From assembly GCF_019303475.1 (NCBI RefSeq), contig NZ_JABLSI010000006.1, forward strand, positions 125,473 through 189,472: a DNA stretch of 64,000 nucleotides, in the 5' to 3' direction. Below are positions 24,536 to 33,070 of this stretch, one piece after another. The notes under the pieces are model-generated. The model made no database searches and had not been told where the DNA came from. It saw nothing but the letters and a program-made list of their open reading frames with translations. Each line of letters starts with the position of its first letter. Position 1 is the first letter of the stretch. Source of the DNA: Streptomyces sp. JJ38 (lineage in GTDB: Bacteria; Actinomycetota; Actinomycetes; Streptomycetales; Streptomycetaceae). Position numbers and translations under genes: made by a program.

Positions 24536-24825
24536 ACGCAGCACGGACGGACTGGCCACTGTGGGAGGTCTTCGTGCGCGGCCGGCGCGGCCTGTCCCAC
24601 ACCCACGCCGGGAGCCTGCACGCGCCGGACGCCGAGATGGCCCTGCGCAACGCTCGGGACCTGTACACCCGGCGCAACGAGGGCGTCTCCATCTGGGTCG
24701 TGCCCTCGGCGCGGATCACCGCCTCCTCGCCGGACGAGAAGGACCCGTTCTTCGAGCCCTCGGCGGACAAGCCGTACCGGCATCCCACCTTCTACGAGGT
24801 CCCGGAAGGGGTGCAGAACCTGTGA
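24532..24825 (+). CDS. paaB: Phenylacetyl-CoA epoxidase subunit PaaB
   Basis: 97 aa, the small structural subunit that bridges PaaAC units. Sequence begins [20 protein letters not shown], continues with [20 protein letters not shown] and ends [17 protein letters not shown], all typical. GTG start overlaps the paaA stop by 4 nt. Confidence 0.95.
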   Translation: MNAARTDWPLWEVFVRGRRGLSHTHAGSLHAPDAEMALRNARDLYTRRNEGVSIWVVPSARITASSPDEKDPFFEPSADKPYRHPTFYEVPEGVQNL

Positions 24826-25559
24826 GCGGCACCGCGGCCCGTCCGGGCAGCCCCGGGAACATGGCGGCCCTCGCCCTGGGGGACGACGCGCTGATCCTCG
24901 CCCAGCGGCTCGGCGAGTGGGCCGGGCACGCGCCGGAGCTGGAGGAGGAGGTCGCGCTCGCCAACATCGCGCTGGACCTCCTCGGCCAGGCCCGCACCCT
25001 GCTCTCCCTCTCCGGGGACGAGGACGAGCTGGCGTTCCGCCGCGAGGAGCGCGACTTCCGCAACGTCCAGCTCGTCGAGCAGCCGGGCGGGGACTTCGCG
25101 CACACCATCGCGCGTCAGCTCTACTTCTCCACCTACCAGGAGCTGCTGTACGGGCAGCTGGCGGGCGGCACCGAGCCCCTGTCCGCGCTGGCCGCCAAGG
25201 CCGTCAAGGAGTGCGCCTACCACCGGGACCACGCCGAGCAGTGGACGCTGCGCCTCGGCGACGGCACCGAGGAGAGCCACGCCCGCATGCAGCAGGCGGT
25301 GGATGCGCTGTGGCGGTACACCGGCGAGCTGTTCCAGCCGGTCGAGGGCCTCGACGTCGAGTGGGACGCCCTGGAGGCCACCTGGCGTTCCAGCGTCACC
25401 GGCATCCTCACCCAGGCCACGCTGACGGTGCCGGAGGGCCCGCAGACGTCGCCGTGGGCGGCCGGGGCCGGGCGGCAGGGCGTCCACACCGAGCCGTTCG
25501 GGCGGCTGCTCGCCGAGATGCAGCACCTGCACCGCAGCCACCCGGGGGCGTCGTGGTGA
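24822..25559 (+). CDS. paaC: Phenylacetyl-CoA epoxidase subunit PaaC
   Basis: 245 aa, structural ferritin-like partner of PaaA that lacks a working di-iron site in the family. Landmarks: LGDDALILAQRLGEWAGHAP, ANIALDLLGQARTLLSLSGD, TIARQLYFSTYQELLYG and KECAYHRDHAEQW. GTG 24822 overlaps paaB by 4 nt; the following GTG start of paaD overlaps its stop in turn. Confidence 0.93.
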   Translation: MSGTAARPGSPGNMAALALGDDALILAQRLGEWAGHAPELEEEVALANIALDLLGQARTLLSLSGDEDELAFRREERDFRNVQLVEQPGGDFAHTIARQLYFSTYQELLYGQLAGGTEPLSALAAKAVKECAYHRDHAEQWTLRLGDGTEESHARMQQAVDALWRYTGELFQPVEGLDVEWDALEATWRSSVTGILTQATLTVPEGPQTSPWAAGAGRQGVHTEPFGRLLAEMQHLHRSHPGASW

Positions 25560-26077
25560 GCGCCCCCGCGCCCGAGGCCGGGTGCGAGACGCCGGTGGAG
25601 GCCGAGCTGCGCGCCCTGGCCGGTGCCGTGCCGGACCCGGAGCTGCCGCAGGTCAGCCTGGCCGAGCTGGGCGTCCTGCGCGGGCTGCACCTGACCGGCC
25701 CCGGCCGGGTCGAGGTCGAGCTGACGCCGACGTACACGGGCTGCCCCGCCATCGAGACGATGGCCGCCGACGTCGAGCGGGTCCTGCACGAGCGCGGGAT
25801 ACCGCATGTGGCGGTGCGCACGGTGCTCGCCCCGGCCTGGTCCACGGACGACATCACGGCCGAGGGGCGCCGCAAGCTCGCCGAGGCCGGGATCGCCCCG
25901 CCCCGCCCCGGCCGGGCGGCCGACGGCGGCCCCGTCCCGCTCACCCTGGGCATCCGCTGCCCCAACTGCGGCTCCACCGACACCGAGCTCCTGAGCCGGT
26001 TCTCGTCCACCGCCTGCAAGGCGCTGCGCCGCTGCACCGCCTGCCAGGAGCCGTTCGACCACTTCAAGGAGCTGTGA
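25556..26077 (+). CDS. paaD: PaaD, Fe-S maturation factor of the epoxidase
   Basis: 173 aa. N-terminal MIP18/DUF59 domain (VPDPELPQVSLAELGVLRGL, TPTYTGCPAIETMAADVERV) with the conserved Cys, and a C-terminal zinc-ribbon CPNCGSTD...CTACQEPFDHFKEL. Needed for making the Fe-S centre of the pathway's reductase rather than for catalysis. GTG start overlaps paaC by 4 nt and the stop overlaps paaE by 1 nt. Confidence 0.92.
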   Translation: MSAPAPEAGCETPVEAELRALAGAVPDPELPQVSLAELGVLRGLHLTGPGRVEVELTPTYTGCPAIETMAADVERVLHERGIPHVAVRTVLAPAWSTDDITAEGRRKLAEAGIAPPRPGRAADGGPVPLTLGIRCPNCGSTDTELLSRFSSTACKALRRCTACQEPFDHFKEL

Positions 26078-27144
26078 TGATCTTCCATGCGCTCCGCGTC
26101 GCCGCCGTGGACCGGCTCACGGACGACGCCGTGGCCGTCACCCTCGCGGTGCCGCCCGAGCTGCGGGAGACCTACCGGCACGTCCCCGGCCAGCACATCA
26201 CCCTGCGCCGCGTCATCGACGGCATCGAGGTCCGGCGCACCTACTCGATCTGCGCCCCCGCCACCGCCGAGCCCGTGCTGCGGGTCGGCATCCGGCACGT
26301 GGAGGCGGGCGCGTTCTCGTCCTTCGCGCTCAAGGAGCTGGCCGTCGGGGACGAGGTGGACGTCATGCCGCCCACCGGCCGCTTCGTGCTGGAGCCCCGC
26401 CCCGGCCACTTCGCGGCCGTCGTCGGCGGCAGCGGCATCACCCCGGTGCTGTCCATCGCCGCGACACTGCTGGAGCGGGAGCCGTCCGCGCGGTTCTGCC
26501 TGATCCGCACCGACCGCACCGCCGCCTCCGCGATGTTCCTGGAGGAGACGGCCGAGCTCAAGGACCGCTTCCCCGAACGCTTCCACCTCGTCCACACCCT
26601 CTCCCGCGAGGAGCGGCAGACGGGCCTGCCCAGCGGGCGGCTGGACGCCGAACGGCTCACGGAGCTGCTGCCCGCCCTGCTGCCCGTCGCGGACGTCGAC
26701 GGCTGGTTCCTGTGCGGCCCGCACGGCCTCGTCGACGGCGCCGAGCAGGCCCTGCTCGGCCTCGGCGTCCCCCGGAGCCGGGTGCACCAGGAGATCTTCC
26801 ACGTCGAGGGGAGCGTCGGGGAGAGCCCGGCGCGCCCGGCCGCTCCCGCCGCGGGCGGCTCCGGGCCGGAGGCCACCGTCACGGCCACGCTGGACGGACG
26901 GCAGGGCAGCTGGCCCGCCCAGCCGGGCGAAACGGTGCTGGAGACGGTGCTGCGCCACCGCGCCGACGCGCCCTACGCCTGCAAGGGCGGCGTGTGCGGC
27001 ACCTGCCGCGTGCGGCTGCTGGACGGCGAGGTGCGCATGGACGTCAACTACGCCTTGGAGGACGACGAGGTGGACTCGGGCTACGTCCTGGCCTGCCAGT
27101 CCCACCCGGCGACCCCCACGGTCACGGTGGACTTCGACGCCTGA
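26077..27144 (+). CDS. paaE: PaaE, epoxidase reductase (FAD, [2Fe-2S])
   Basis: 355 aa. Domains in order: FAD-binding (GIEVRRTYSICAPA), NAD-binding (AAVVGGSGITPVLSIAATLL; DGWFLCGPHGLVDGA) and plant-type ferredoxin at the C-terminus (YACKGGVCGTCRVRLLDGEV). It passes electrons from NADPH to PaaA. Last gene of the operon; the ligase paaK and the later genes paaF, paaG and paaJ are not in this window. Confidence 0.94.
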   Translation: MIFHALRVAAVDRLTDDAVAVTLAVPPELRETYRHVPGQHITLRRVIDGIEVRRTYSICAPATAEPVLRVGIRHVEAGAFSSFALKELAVGDEVDVMPPTGRFVLEPRPGHFAAVVGGSGITPVLSIAATLLEREPSARFCLIRTDRTAASAMFLEETAELKDRFPERFHLVHTLSREERQTGLPSGRLDAERLTELLPALLPVADVDGWFLCGPHGLVDGAEQALLGLGVPRSRVHQEIFHVEGSVGESPARPAAPAAGGSGPEATVTATLDGRQGSWPAQPGETVLETVLRHRADAPYACKGGVCGTCRVRLLDGEVRMDVNYALEDDEVDSGYVLACQSHPATPTVTVDFDA

Positions 27145-27207
27145 GCCCGAGGCGCCGGGGCCGTCTGCTTCCAGCGGGCCCGGCGCCACCCGCTACAGCG
27201 CCACCGG

Positions 27208-27546
27208 CTACAGGACGAAGGCGTCCCCGCCGTCTGCGGTGAGCGGGCGGCCGGCGGCGGCCCAGCTCTGCATGCCGCCGTCCACGTTGACGGCGTCCAC
27301 GCCCTGGGCGACGAGGAACTGGGTGACCTGCGCGGACCGGCCGCCCACCCGGCACACCACGTGCACCCGGGCGTCCCCGGCCCGCTCGGTGACCTCGCCC
27401 ACCCGGGCGACGATCTCCCCGATCGGGATGTGCAGGGCGCCCTCGGCCCGCCCGGCGGCCCACTCGTCCGGCTCGCGCACGTCGAGCAGGAAGGCGTCGG
27501 CGGGCACGTCCTTGACGTCCACGGACGGGATCTGGCCGTAGTGCAT
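27208..27546 (-). CDS. Single-domain rhodanese
   Basis: 112 aa. Rhodanese domain with catalytic Cys in VVCRVGGRSAQVTQFL and the conserved [20 protein letters not shown]. Transfers sulfane sulfur; cytoplasmic, no signal peptide. It lies downstream of paaE on the other strand; a link to that operon is not evident. Confidence 0.88.
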   Translation of the reverse strand: MHYGQIPSVDVKDVPADAFLLDVREPDEWAAGRAEGALHIPIGEIVARVGEVTERAGDARVHVVCRVGGRSAQVTQFLVAQGVDAVNVDGGMQSWAAAGRPLTADGGDAFVL

Positions 27547-27628
27547 GGTGTTCTGCGTCCTCTCAGTGCTCCGGCTCGGGGGGGGCCGGACCGGCGTCCG
27601 GCTCGGGAACTCGGCTCGGGGCCGCGCT

Positions 27629-28471
27629 TCAGGGCTGTGCCTGGAGCTCGGCGAGCCGCTGCTCGCGCTCGGCCACCTGGGCCGCGAGCTGCTCGGCGAT
27701 CTCCTCCAGCAGCCCGTCCGGATCGTTCTGCGCCAGCTTCAGCATGCTGCCGACGGCGCTGTCCTCCAACTCCGCCACGACCTGACTGAGCCAGTCCTTG
27801 CGGGCGGCCAGCCACTCCAGCCGGGCGTACAGCTCCTCGCCCCGGCTCAGCGGCTCGGGCTCCGGGCGCGGGCCGGCGGCCCACTCCTCGGCGAGCGCGG
27901 CGAGCGCGGCCTCGTCACCCTCGGCGTAGGCCCGGTTGACCCGGACGACGAACTCCTCGCGGCGGCGCCGCTCGTCCTCGTCCGTGACGAGGTCGGGGTG
28001 CGCCTTGCGCATCAGCTCGCGATAGCGGCGGCGGGCCTCCTCGCCGGGCCGGACCCGCTCCGGCGGGGTCACCGCCCGCTCGGTCAGCATGGCCTGCGCC
28101 TCGGGCGACACGCCCTCGGACTGCATCCAGCCGCCCAGGAGGGCGTCGACACCGGGCATCGGCGCGACGGCCGCGCGGGCCTCGCGGGCCCGGGCGATGT
28201 CCTCCGGGTCCTGGGTGCGGGCGGCGATCGCCTCGGCGATGGCCGCGTCCAGCTCGTCCAGCCGCAGGTAGACGGGGCCCAGGCGCTGCTGGTGCAGGCG
28301 GGAGAAGTTCTCGATCTCGATGCGGAAGCTCTCGACCGCGATCTCGTACTCGATCAGCGCCGACTCCGCCGCGCGGACCGCGCGTTCCAGCCGGTCCGTG
28401 GCGGGTTCCGGCTGCTCCGGCTGCTCCGGTTCTTCCGGCTGGGCCTGCGTGGGCTGCTGCGGCGTACTCAT
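27629..28471 (-). CDS. J-domain-like helical protein
   Basis: 280 aa, almost entirely charged helix. In the middle, RRRYRELMRKAHPDLVTDED followed by RREEFVVRVNRAYAEGDEAA matches the HPD-loop half of a J-domain, which stimulates Hsp70. Flanking coiled-coil segments run from about residue 22 to 90 and 210 to 280; the start has a Glu-Gln-Pro repeat (PEEPEQPEQPEP). ATG 28471 chosen. Conserved in Streptomyces without assigned function; a DnaK link is inferred from the HPD motif only. Confidence 0.65.
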   Translation of the reverse strand: MSTPQQPTQAQPEEPEQPEQPEPATDRLERAVRAAESALIEYEIAVESFRIEIENFSRLHQQRLGPVYLRLDELDAAIAEAIAARTQDPEDIARAREARAAVAPMPGVDALLGGWMQSEGVSPEAQAMLTERAVTPPERVRPGEEARRRYRELMRKAHPDLVTDEDERRRREEFVVRVNRAYAEGDEAALAALAEEWAAGPRPEPEPLSRGEELYARLEWLAARKDWLSQVVAELEDSAVGSMLKLAQNDPDGLLEEIAEQLAAQVAEREQRLAELQAQP

Positions 28472-28496
28472 CCCCGCCACCCTACGTGCGCGCCGC

Positions 28497-28904
28497 TCAG
28501 GGCTGGAACTGCTGCGGGCAGGAGGCGCCGCCCTCGGGCAGGTGGGCGTCGGCCCAGCGGGTCAGCTCGACCAGCGCGGGGCGCAGCGCCATGCCCGCCT
28601 CCGTCAGCCGGTAGGTGACGCGCAGGGGCGGGCCCTCGTCCACGCTGCGCAGGACGAGGTCCAGGTGCGCCAGCTCGCCGAGGCGGTCGGAGAGCATGCG
28701 CTCGCTGATGCCGGGCACGGCGCGGCGCAGCTCGGCGAAGTGGCCGGGGCCGCTCATCAGCGCGGCGATGATCAGGCCCGTCCAGCGCTTGCCCAGCAGC
28801 TCGAAGACGCGGGTGATGCCGTCCGTGGGCGAGGAGCAGCCGGACGGAGAACCGGCAGACGCCGGGGGCGCCGTCACCTCGGTCTGTGCTCGTTGCTCGG
28901 CCAT
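28497..28904 (-). CDS. HxlR-family transcriptional regulator
   Basis: 135 aa. Winged-helix HxlR domain: VFELLGKRWTGLIIAALMSG, FAELRRAVPGISERMLSDRL, and the wing VTYRLTEAGMALRPALVEL. Two Cys (about residues 23 and 130) could make it redox-responsive like YodB/HypR. Divergent from the azoreductase gene with palindromes between them, which suggests it represses azoR and itself under quinone or electrophile control. Confidence 0.87.
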   Translation of the reverse strand: MAEQRAQTEVTAPPASAGSPSGCSSPTDGITRVFELLGKRWTGLIIAALMSGPGHFAELRRAVPGISERMLSDRLGELAHLDLVLRSVDEGPPLRVTYRLTEAGMALRPALVELTRWADAHLPEGGASCPQQFQP

Positions 28905-28965
28905 GCCCTCAGCGTACCGCACAGGGCACTAGGAACTTTCGAAAAGTAAGCAGCTGTGTTATCAA

Positions 28966-28989
28966 TAGGTGCAGACGGAAGTGCACCTA
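28966..28989. promoter_or_regulatory. Inverted repeat between the HxlR and azoR genes
   Basis: TAGGTGCA-(8 nt)-TGCACCTA, a perfect 8-bp inverted repeat ending 21 nt before the azoR ATG, so it would overlap the early transcript or promoter. A second palindrome, ACTTTCGAAAAGT, lies at 28935-28947 and recalls the TACTT/AAGTA type bound by YodB-like HxlR proteins. Which one the HxlR protein uses is open. Confidence 0.55.
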
Positions 28990-29010
28990 CTTATCTCCGA
29001 GGAGAACCTC

Positions 29011-29610
29011 ATGGCCACTCTGCTGCACGTCGACACCTCCCTGAACGGCGACAACAGCGCGTCCCGCGCCGTCACCGCGGCCTTCCGCGCCGAGTGGGAG
29101 AACGCGCACCCGGAGGGCACGGTGGTCTACCGCGACCTCTCCACCGAGCCCGTGCCGCACCTGGACGTCTCCGGCCTCGGCTCCGCACTGCAGGAGACCC
29201 TCATCCGCGAGCTGGAGACGGCCGACACCGTGCTCATCGGCGCGCCGATGTACAACTACACGATCCCCTCAACGCTCAAGGCGTGGCTCGACCACGTGCT
29301 GGTCATGGGCCGCACGTTCGGTGGCTCCGAGCCGAGCGCCGCCGGCACGCCCACCACGGTCGTCGCCAGCCGCGGCGGCTCCTACGGCCCCGGCACCCCG
29401 CAGGAGGGCAACGACTACGTACAGAACTACCTGCAGTACGTCCTCGGCACCCAGATGGGCCTGGACGTCGAGTTCATCGTGCCCGAGCTGACCATGGCGC
29501 CGTCCGTGCCCGCCATGAAGGACCTGATCCCGCTGTTCGAGCAGTCCCGGGACGCCGCGGACGCCGCCGCCCGCCAGCGCGCCAAGGTCCTCGCCGCCGC
29601 CCACGCCTGA
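29011..29610 (+). CDS. azoR: FMN-dependent NADH:quinone oxidoreductase/azoreductase
   Basis: 199 aa flavodoxin-like enzyme that reduces quinones (and azo dyes) by two electrons. Features: LHVDTSLNGDNSASRAVTAA, LIGAPMYNYTIPSTLKAWLD (typical PMYN flavin motif) and VASRGGSYGPGTPQEG. ATG 29011 has CGAGGAG upstream. Divergent from an HxlR regulator, a usual pairing for quinone detoxification. Confidence 0.9.
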   Translation: MATLLHVDTSLNGDNSASRAVTAAFRAEWENAHPEGTVVYRDLSTEPVPHLDVSGLGSALQETLIRELETADTVLIGAPMYNYTIPSTLKAWLDHVLVMGRTFGGSEPSAAGTPTTVVASRGGSYGPGTPQEGNDYVQNYLQYVLGTQMGLDVEFIVPELTMAPSVPAMKDLIPLFEQSRDAADAAARQRAKVLAAAHA

Positions 29611-29695
29611 GCCGCTCCACGACGCCGCCCCGCGCGCTGGCGCGGTTCCCCGCACTCCTCCGGGGCACGCCGCCCAGCCGAGCCGGGCACTGCCC

Positions 29696-29753
29696 CGCGC
29701 GCTTGGGAGGTCTGCGCTGAGGCGCAGGGCTGGCAAGCGCAGCCCCCGGCACC
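29696..29753. repeat. Interspersed palindromic repeat, copy 2
   Basis: 57 of 58 nt identical to 1501-1558, same orientation relative to the window. As in copy 1 it lies downstream of a plus-strand gene (azoR) and runs into a GC hairpin. The unrelated flanks show that the 58-nt core itself is the repeated unit. Confidence 0.7.
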
Positions 29754-29782
29754 GGGCACCCCCGCGCAGGGGTGCCCGGTGC
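29749..29782. terminator. Perfect 14-bp hairpin between converging azoR and meaB
   Basis: GCACCGGGCACCCC pairs with GGGGTGCCCGGTGC across a 6-nt loop, 139 nt after azoR and 25 nt after the meaB stop on the other strand. Probably a bidirectional terminator; its first bases overlap the repeat. Confidence 0.75.
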
Positions 29783-29806
29783 GCAGCCCGCGGCCGCCGC
29801 GCGGGG

Positions 29807-30811
29807 CTAGACGGCTTCGGTACCGGTGAAGGCGGTGAGGATGCGGTCCGCGGCGAGGGAGGCGGTGAGCTTCCCGGCGCGGACGTCGGCCTCCAGCCCG
29901 GGAGCGAGGGCCCGGACCTCGGGGTGGTGGGTGAGGCGGTCGAGCAGCTGGTCCCGCACCATCGACCAGACCCACTCCACCTGCTGCTCGCTGCGCTTCG
30001 CCGCCAGTGCCCCCGTCCCGGCGAGCAGGGCGCGGTGCTGCTCGACGCGCTCCCACAGCGCTTCGAGCCCGGTGCCCTCGCGGGCGCTGCACGTCAGCAC
30101 CGGCGGGCTCCACTCGGCGTTCGGCGGCTGCAACAGCCGCAGCGCGCCGGCCAGTTCCCGGGCGGCGGCCTTGGCGTCCCGCTCGTGCGGTCCGTCCGCC
30201 TTGTTGATGGCGACGAGGTCGGCCAGCTCCAGCACGCCCTTCTTGATGCCCTGGAGCTGGTCACCGGTGCGGGCGAGGGACAGCAACAGGAAGGTGTCCG
30301 TCATCGCCGCGACCGTCGTCTCCGACTGCCCGACGCCGACGGTCTCCACGAGCACGACGTCGTACCCGGCGGCCTCCATGACGACCATCGACTCCCGGGT
30401 GGCCCGCGCGACCCCGCCCAGCGTGCCCGCGGAGGGCGAGGGCCGCACGAAGGCGTTCGGGTCCACGGCGAGCCGGGCCATGCGCGTCTTGTCGCCGAGG
30501 ATCGAGCCCCCGGTGCGGCCCGAGGACGGGTCGACGGCGAGGACGGCGACCCGGTGACCGAGCCCGGTCAACAGGGTGCCGAGCGCGTCGATGAACGTCG
30601 ACTTGCCCACGCCGGGCACCCCGCTGATGCCCACGCGCCGCGCCTTGCCGGCGTGCGGCAGCAGCTCGGTGAGGAGCTGCTGCGCCAGCCTGCGGTGGTC
30701 GGGACGGCTGGACTCGACGAGCGTGATCGCCCGGGCGACCCAGGCCCGTGAGCCCTCCAGGACGCCCTGTACGTACGTGTCGAGATCCGGCTTCCCCATA
30801 CGGCCAGCCAT
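29807..30811 (-). CDS. meaB: MeaB/ArgK G-protein chaperone of methylmalonyl-CoA mutase
   Basis: 334 aa. G3E GTPase with Walker A GVPGVGKSTFID, a switch region DPSSGRTGGSILGDKTRM, DVVLVETVGVGQSE (Walker B) and base motif INKAD. It guards and reloads the B12 cofactor of the mutase. ATG 30811 chosen; ATG 30799 (MGKPDLD) also possible. Downstream of mutB on the same strand with 48 nt between, as usual. Confidence 0.93.
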   Translation of the reverse strand: MAGRMGKPDLDTYVQGVLEGSRAWVARAITLVESSRPDHRRLAQQLLTELLPHAGKARRVGISGVPGVGKSTFIDALGTLLTGLGHRVAVLAVDPSSGRTGGSILGDKTRMARLAVDPNAFVRPSPSAGTLGGVARATRESMVVMEAAGYDVVLVETVGVGQSETTVAAMTDTFLLLSLARTGDQLQGIKKGVLELADLVAINKADGPHERDAKAAARELAGALRLLQPPNAEWSPPVLTCSAREGTGLEALWERVEQHRALLAGTGALAAKRSEQQVEWVWSMVRDQLLDRLTHHPEVRALAPGLEADVRAGKLTASLAADRILTAFTGTEAV

Positions 30812-30859
30812 GCCCACCCGTCTACGGTCCGTGCCTTCAGTGCCAGTGTTGCCGTGGTC

Positions 30860-33070
30860 CTACAGTTCGTGGCCGAGGTCGGCGGCGAGGGTGCGCACGA
30901 GGTCGTGCGCGGCCTCCGGGATGACCGTGCCCGGCAGGAAGACCGCGGCGGCGCCCATCTCCCGCAGCGGCTCCACGTCCGCGGGCGGGATGACCCCGCC
31001 CACCACGATCATGATGTCCTCCCGGCCCTGCGCCCTCAGCTCGTCCCGCAGCGCGGGGACGAGCGTAAGGTGCCCGGCGGCCAGCGAGGAGACGCCGATG
31101 ATGTGGACGTCGGCCTCCACCGCCTGCCGCGCCACCTCGTCCGGCGTCTGGAACAGCGGGCCGACGTCGACGTCGAAACCCAGGTCGGCGAAGGCGGTGG
31201 CGATGACCTTCTGGCCGCGGTCGTGCCCGTCCTGGCCCATCTTGGCGACCAGGATGCGCGGACGGCGGCCCTCGGCCCGCTCGAAGTCGCCCACCAGCTC
31301 GCGGGTGCCCGCCAACGCGGAGGACTGCCCTGCCTCTTCTCGGTACACACCGGAAATCGTACGGATCTGACCGGCGTGCCGTCCGTACACCTTCTCCAGT
31401 GCGTCGGAGATCTCACCGACGGTCGCCTTCGCCCGGGCGGCGCCCACGGCCAGGTGCAGCAGGTTGCCGTCCAGCGAACCGCCGTCCTGGTGGCCCTTCT
31501 CGGCCGCGGCGGTCAGCGCCCGCAGCGCGTCCTGCGTGACGGCCTCGTCGCGCTCCTCGCGCAGCCGCCGCAGCTTGTCGATCTGCTGGGCGCGCACGGC
31601 CGAGTTGTCGACCTTGAGCACCTCGATCTGCTCGTCGCTGGCGACGCGGTACTTGTTGACGCCGATGACCGGCTGGCGCCCGGAGTCGATCCGCGCCTGG
31701 GTGCGGGCCGCGGCCTCCTCCACCCGGAGCTTGGGGATGCCCGCGTCGATGGCCTTCGCCATGCCGCCGGCCTCCTCGACCTCCTGGATGTGGCTCCAGG
31801 CCCGGCGCGCCAGGTCGTACGTCAGCCGCTCGACGTAGGCGCTGCCGCCCCACGGGTCGATGGTCCGGCAGGTGCCCGACTCCTGCTGCAGCAGCAGCTG
31901 GGTGTTGCGGGCGATGCGCGCGGAGAAGTCGGTGGGCAGCGCCAGCGCCTCGTCCAGCGCGTTGGTGTGCAGCGACTGGGTGTGGCCCTGGGTGGCCGCC
32001 ATCGCCTCGACACAGGTCCGCGTCACGTTGTTGAACACGTCCTGCGCCGTCAGCGACCAGCCGGAGGTCTGCGAGTGCGTGCGCAGCGACAGCGACTTGG
32101 GGTTCTTCGGGTCGAAGCCCTTCACCAGCTTCGCCCACAGCAGCCGCGCCGCGCGCAGCTTGGCGACCTCCATGAAGAAGTTCATGCCGATCGCCCAGAA
32201 GAACGACAGCCGCGGCGCGAACGCGTCCACGTCCAGCCCCGCTCCGAGCCCGGCGCGCAGGTACTCGACGCCGTCGGCCAGGGTGTAGGCCAGCTCCAGG
32301 TCGGCCGTGGCCCCGGCCTCCTGGATGTGGTAGCCGGAGATGGAGATCGAGTTGTAGCGCGGCATCTTCTGCGAGGTGTACGCGAAGATGTCCGAGATGA
32401 TCCGCATCGACGGCTGCGGCGGGTAGATGTAGGTGTTGCGGACCATGAACTCCTTCAGAATGTCGTTCTGAATGGTTCCGGCCAGCTTCTCGGGCGGGAC
32501 GCCCTGCTCCTCGGCGGCGACGATGTACAGCGCCAGGACGGGCAGCACCGCCCCGTTCATCGTCATCGACACGCTCATGCGGTCCAGCGGGATGCCGTCG
32601 AACAGCTGCCGCATGTCGTAGATCGAGTCGATCGCGACGCCCGCCATGCCGACGTCACCCGTCACCCGCGGGTGGTCGGAGTCGTAGCCGCGGTGCGTGG
32701 GCAGGTCGAACGCGACGGACAGGCCCTTCTGCCCGGCCGCCAGGTTCCGCCGGTAGAAGGCGTTGGACTCCTCGGCCGTGGAGAAGCCCGCGTACTGGCG
32801 GATCGTCCACGGCTGGTTGACGTACATCGTCGGGTACGGGCCGCGCAGATAGGGCGCGGCGCCCGGGAAGGTGTCCAGGAAGTCCAGGCCCGCCACGTCG
32901 TCGGCGGTGTACAGCGGCTTGACGCCGATGCCCTCGGGCGTCTCCCAGACGCTCTCCTCCGGGCCCCGCCCGTCCGCCGCCGCCGCGAACGCGGCCCGCC
33001 ACGCCTCGGCGTCACCCTTCGGGGCGGCGCCCCCCAGCTCGACTCCGGTGAAGTCGGGGATGTGGCTCAT
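30860..33070 (-). CDS. mutB: Methylmalonyl-CoA mutase large subunit
   Basis: 736 aa; interconverts methylmalonyl-CoA and succinyl-CoA with adenosylcobalamin. N-terminal TIM barrel includes [20 protein letters not shown] and the [15 protein letters not shown] region; the C-terminal B12 domain shows [22 protein letters not shown] and VVGGVIPP, so the base-off His is present. ATG 33070 is nested in the end of mutA (TGATGAG). Links odd-chain and branched-chain amino acid breakdown to the TCA cycle. Confidence 0.95.
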   Translation of the reverse strand: MSHIPDFTGVELGGAAPKGDAEAWRAAFAAAADGRGPEESVWETPEGIGVKPLYTADDVAGLDFLDTFPGAAPYLRGPYPTMYVNQPWTIRQYAGFSTAEESNAFYRRNLAAGQKGLSVAFDLPTHRGYDSDHPRVTGDVGMAGVAIDSIYDMRQLFDGIPLDRMSVSMTMNGAVLPVLALYIVAAEEQGVPPEKLAGTIQNDILKEFMVRNTYIYPPQPSMRIISDIFAYTSQKMPRYNSISISGYHIQEAGATADLELAYTLADGVEYLRAGLGAGLDVDAFAPRLSFFWAIGMNFFMEVAKLRAARLLWAKLVKGFDPKNPKSLSLRTHSQTSGWSLTAQDVFNNVTRTCVEAMAATQGHTQSLHTNALDEALALPTDFSARIARNTQLLLQQESGTCRTIDPWGGSAYVERLTYDLARRAWSHIQEVEEAGGMAKAIDAGIPKLRVEEAAARTQARIDSGRQPVIGVNKYRVASDEQIEVLKVDNSAVRAQQIDKLRRLREERDEAVTQDALRALTAAAEKGHQDGGSLDGNLLHLAVGAARAKATVGEISDALEKVYGRHAGQIRTISGVYREEAGQSSALAGTRELVGDFERAEGRRPRILVAKMGQDGHDRGQKVIATAFADLGFDVDVGPLFQTPDEVARQAVEADVHIIGVSSLAAGHLTLVPALRDELRAQGREDIMIVVGGVIPPADVEPLREMGAAAVFLPGTVIPEAAHDLVRTLAADLGHEL

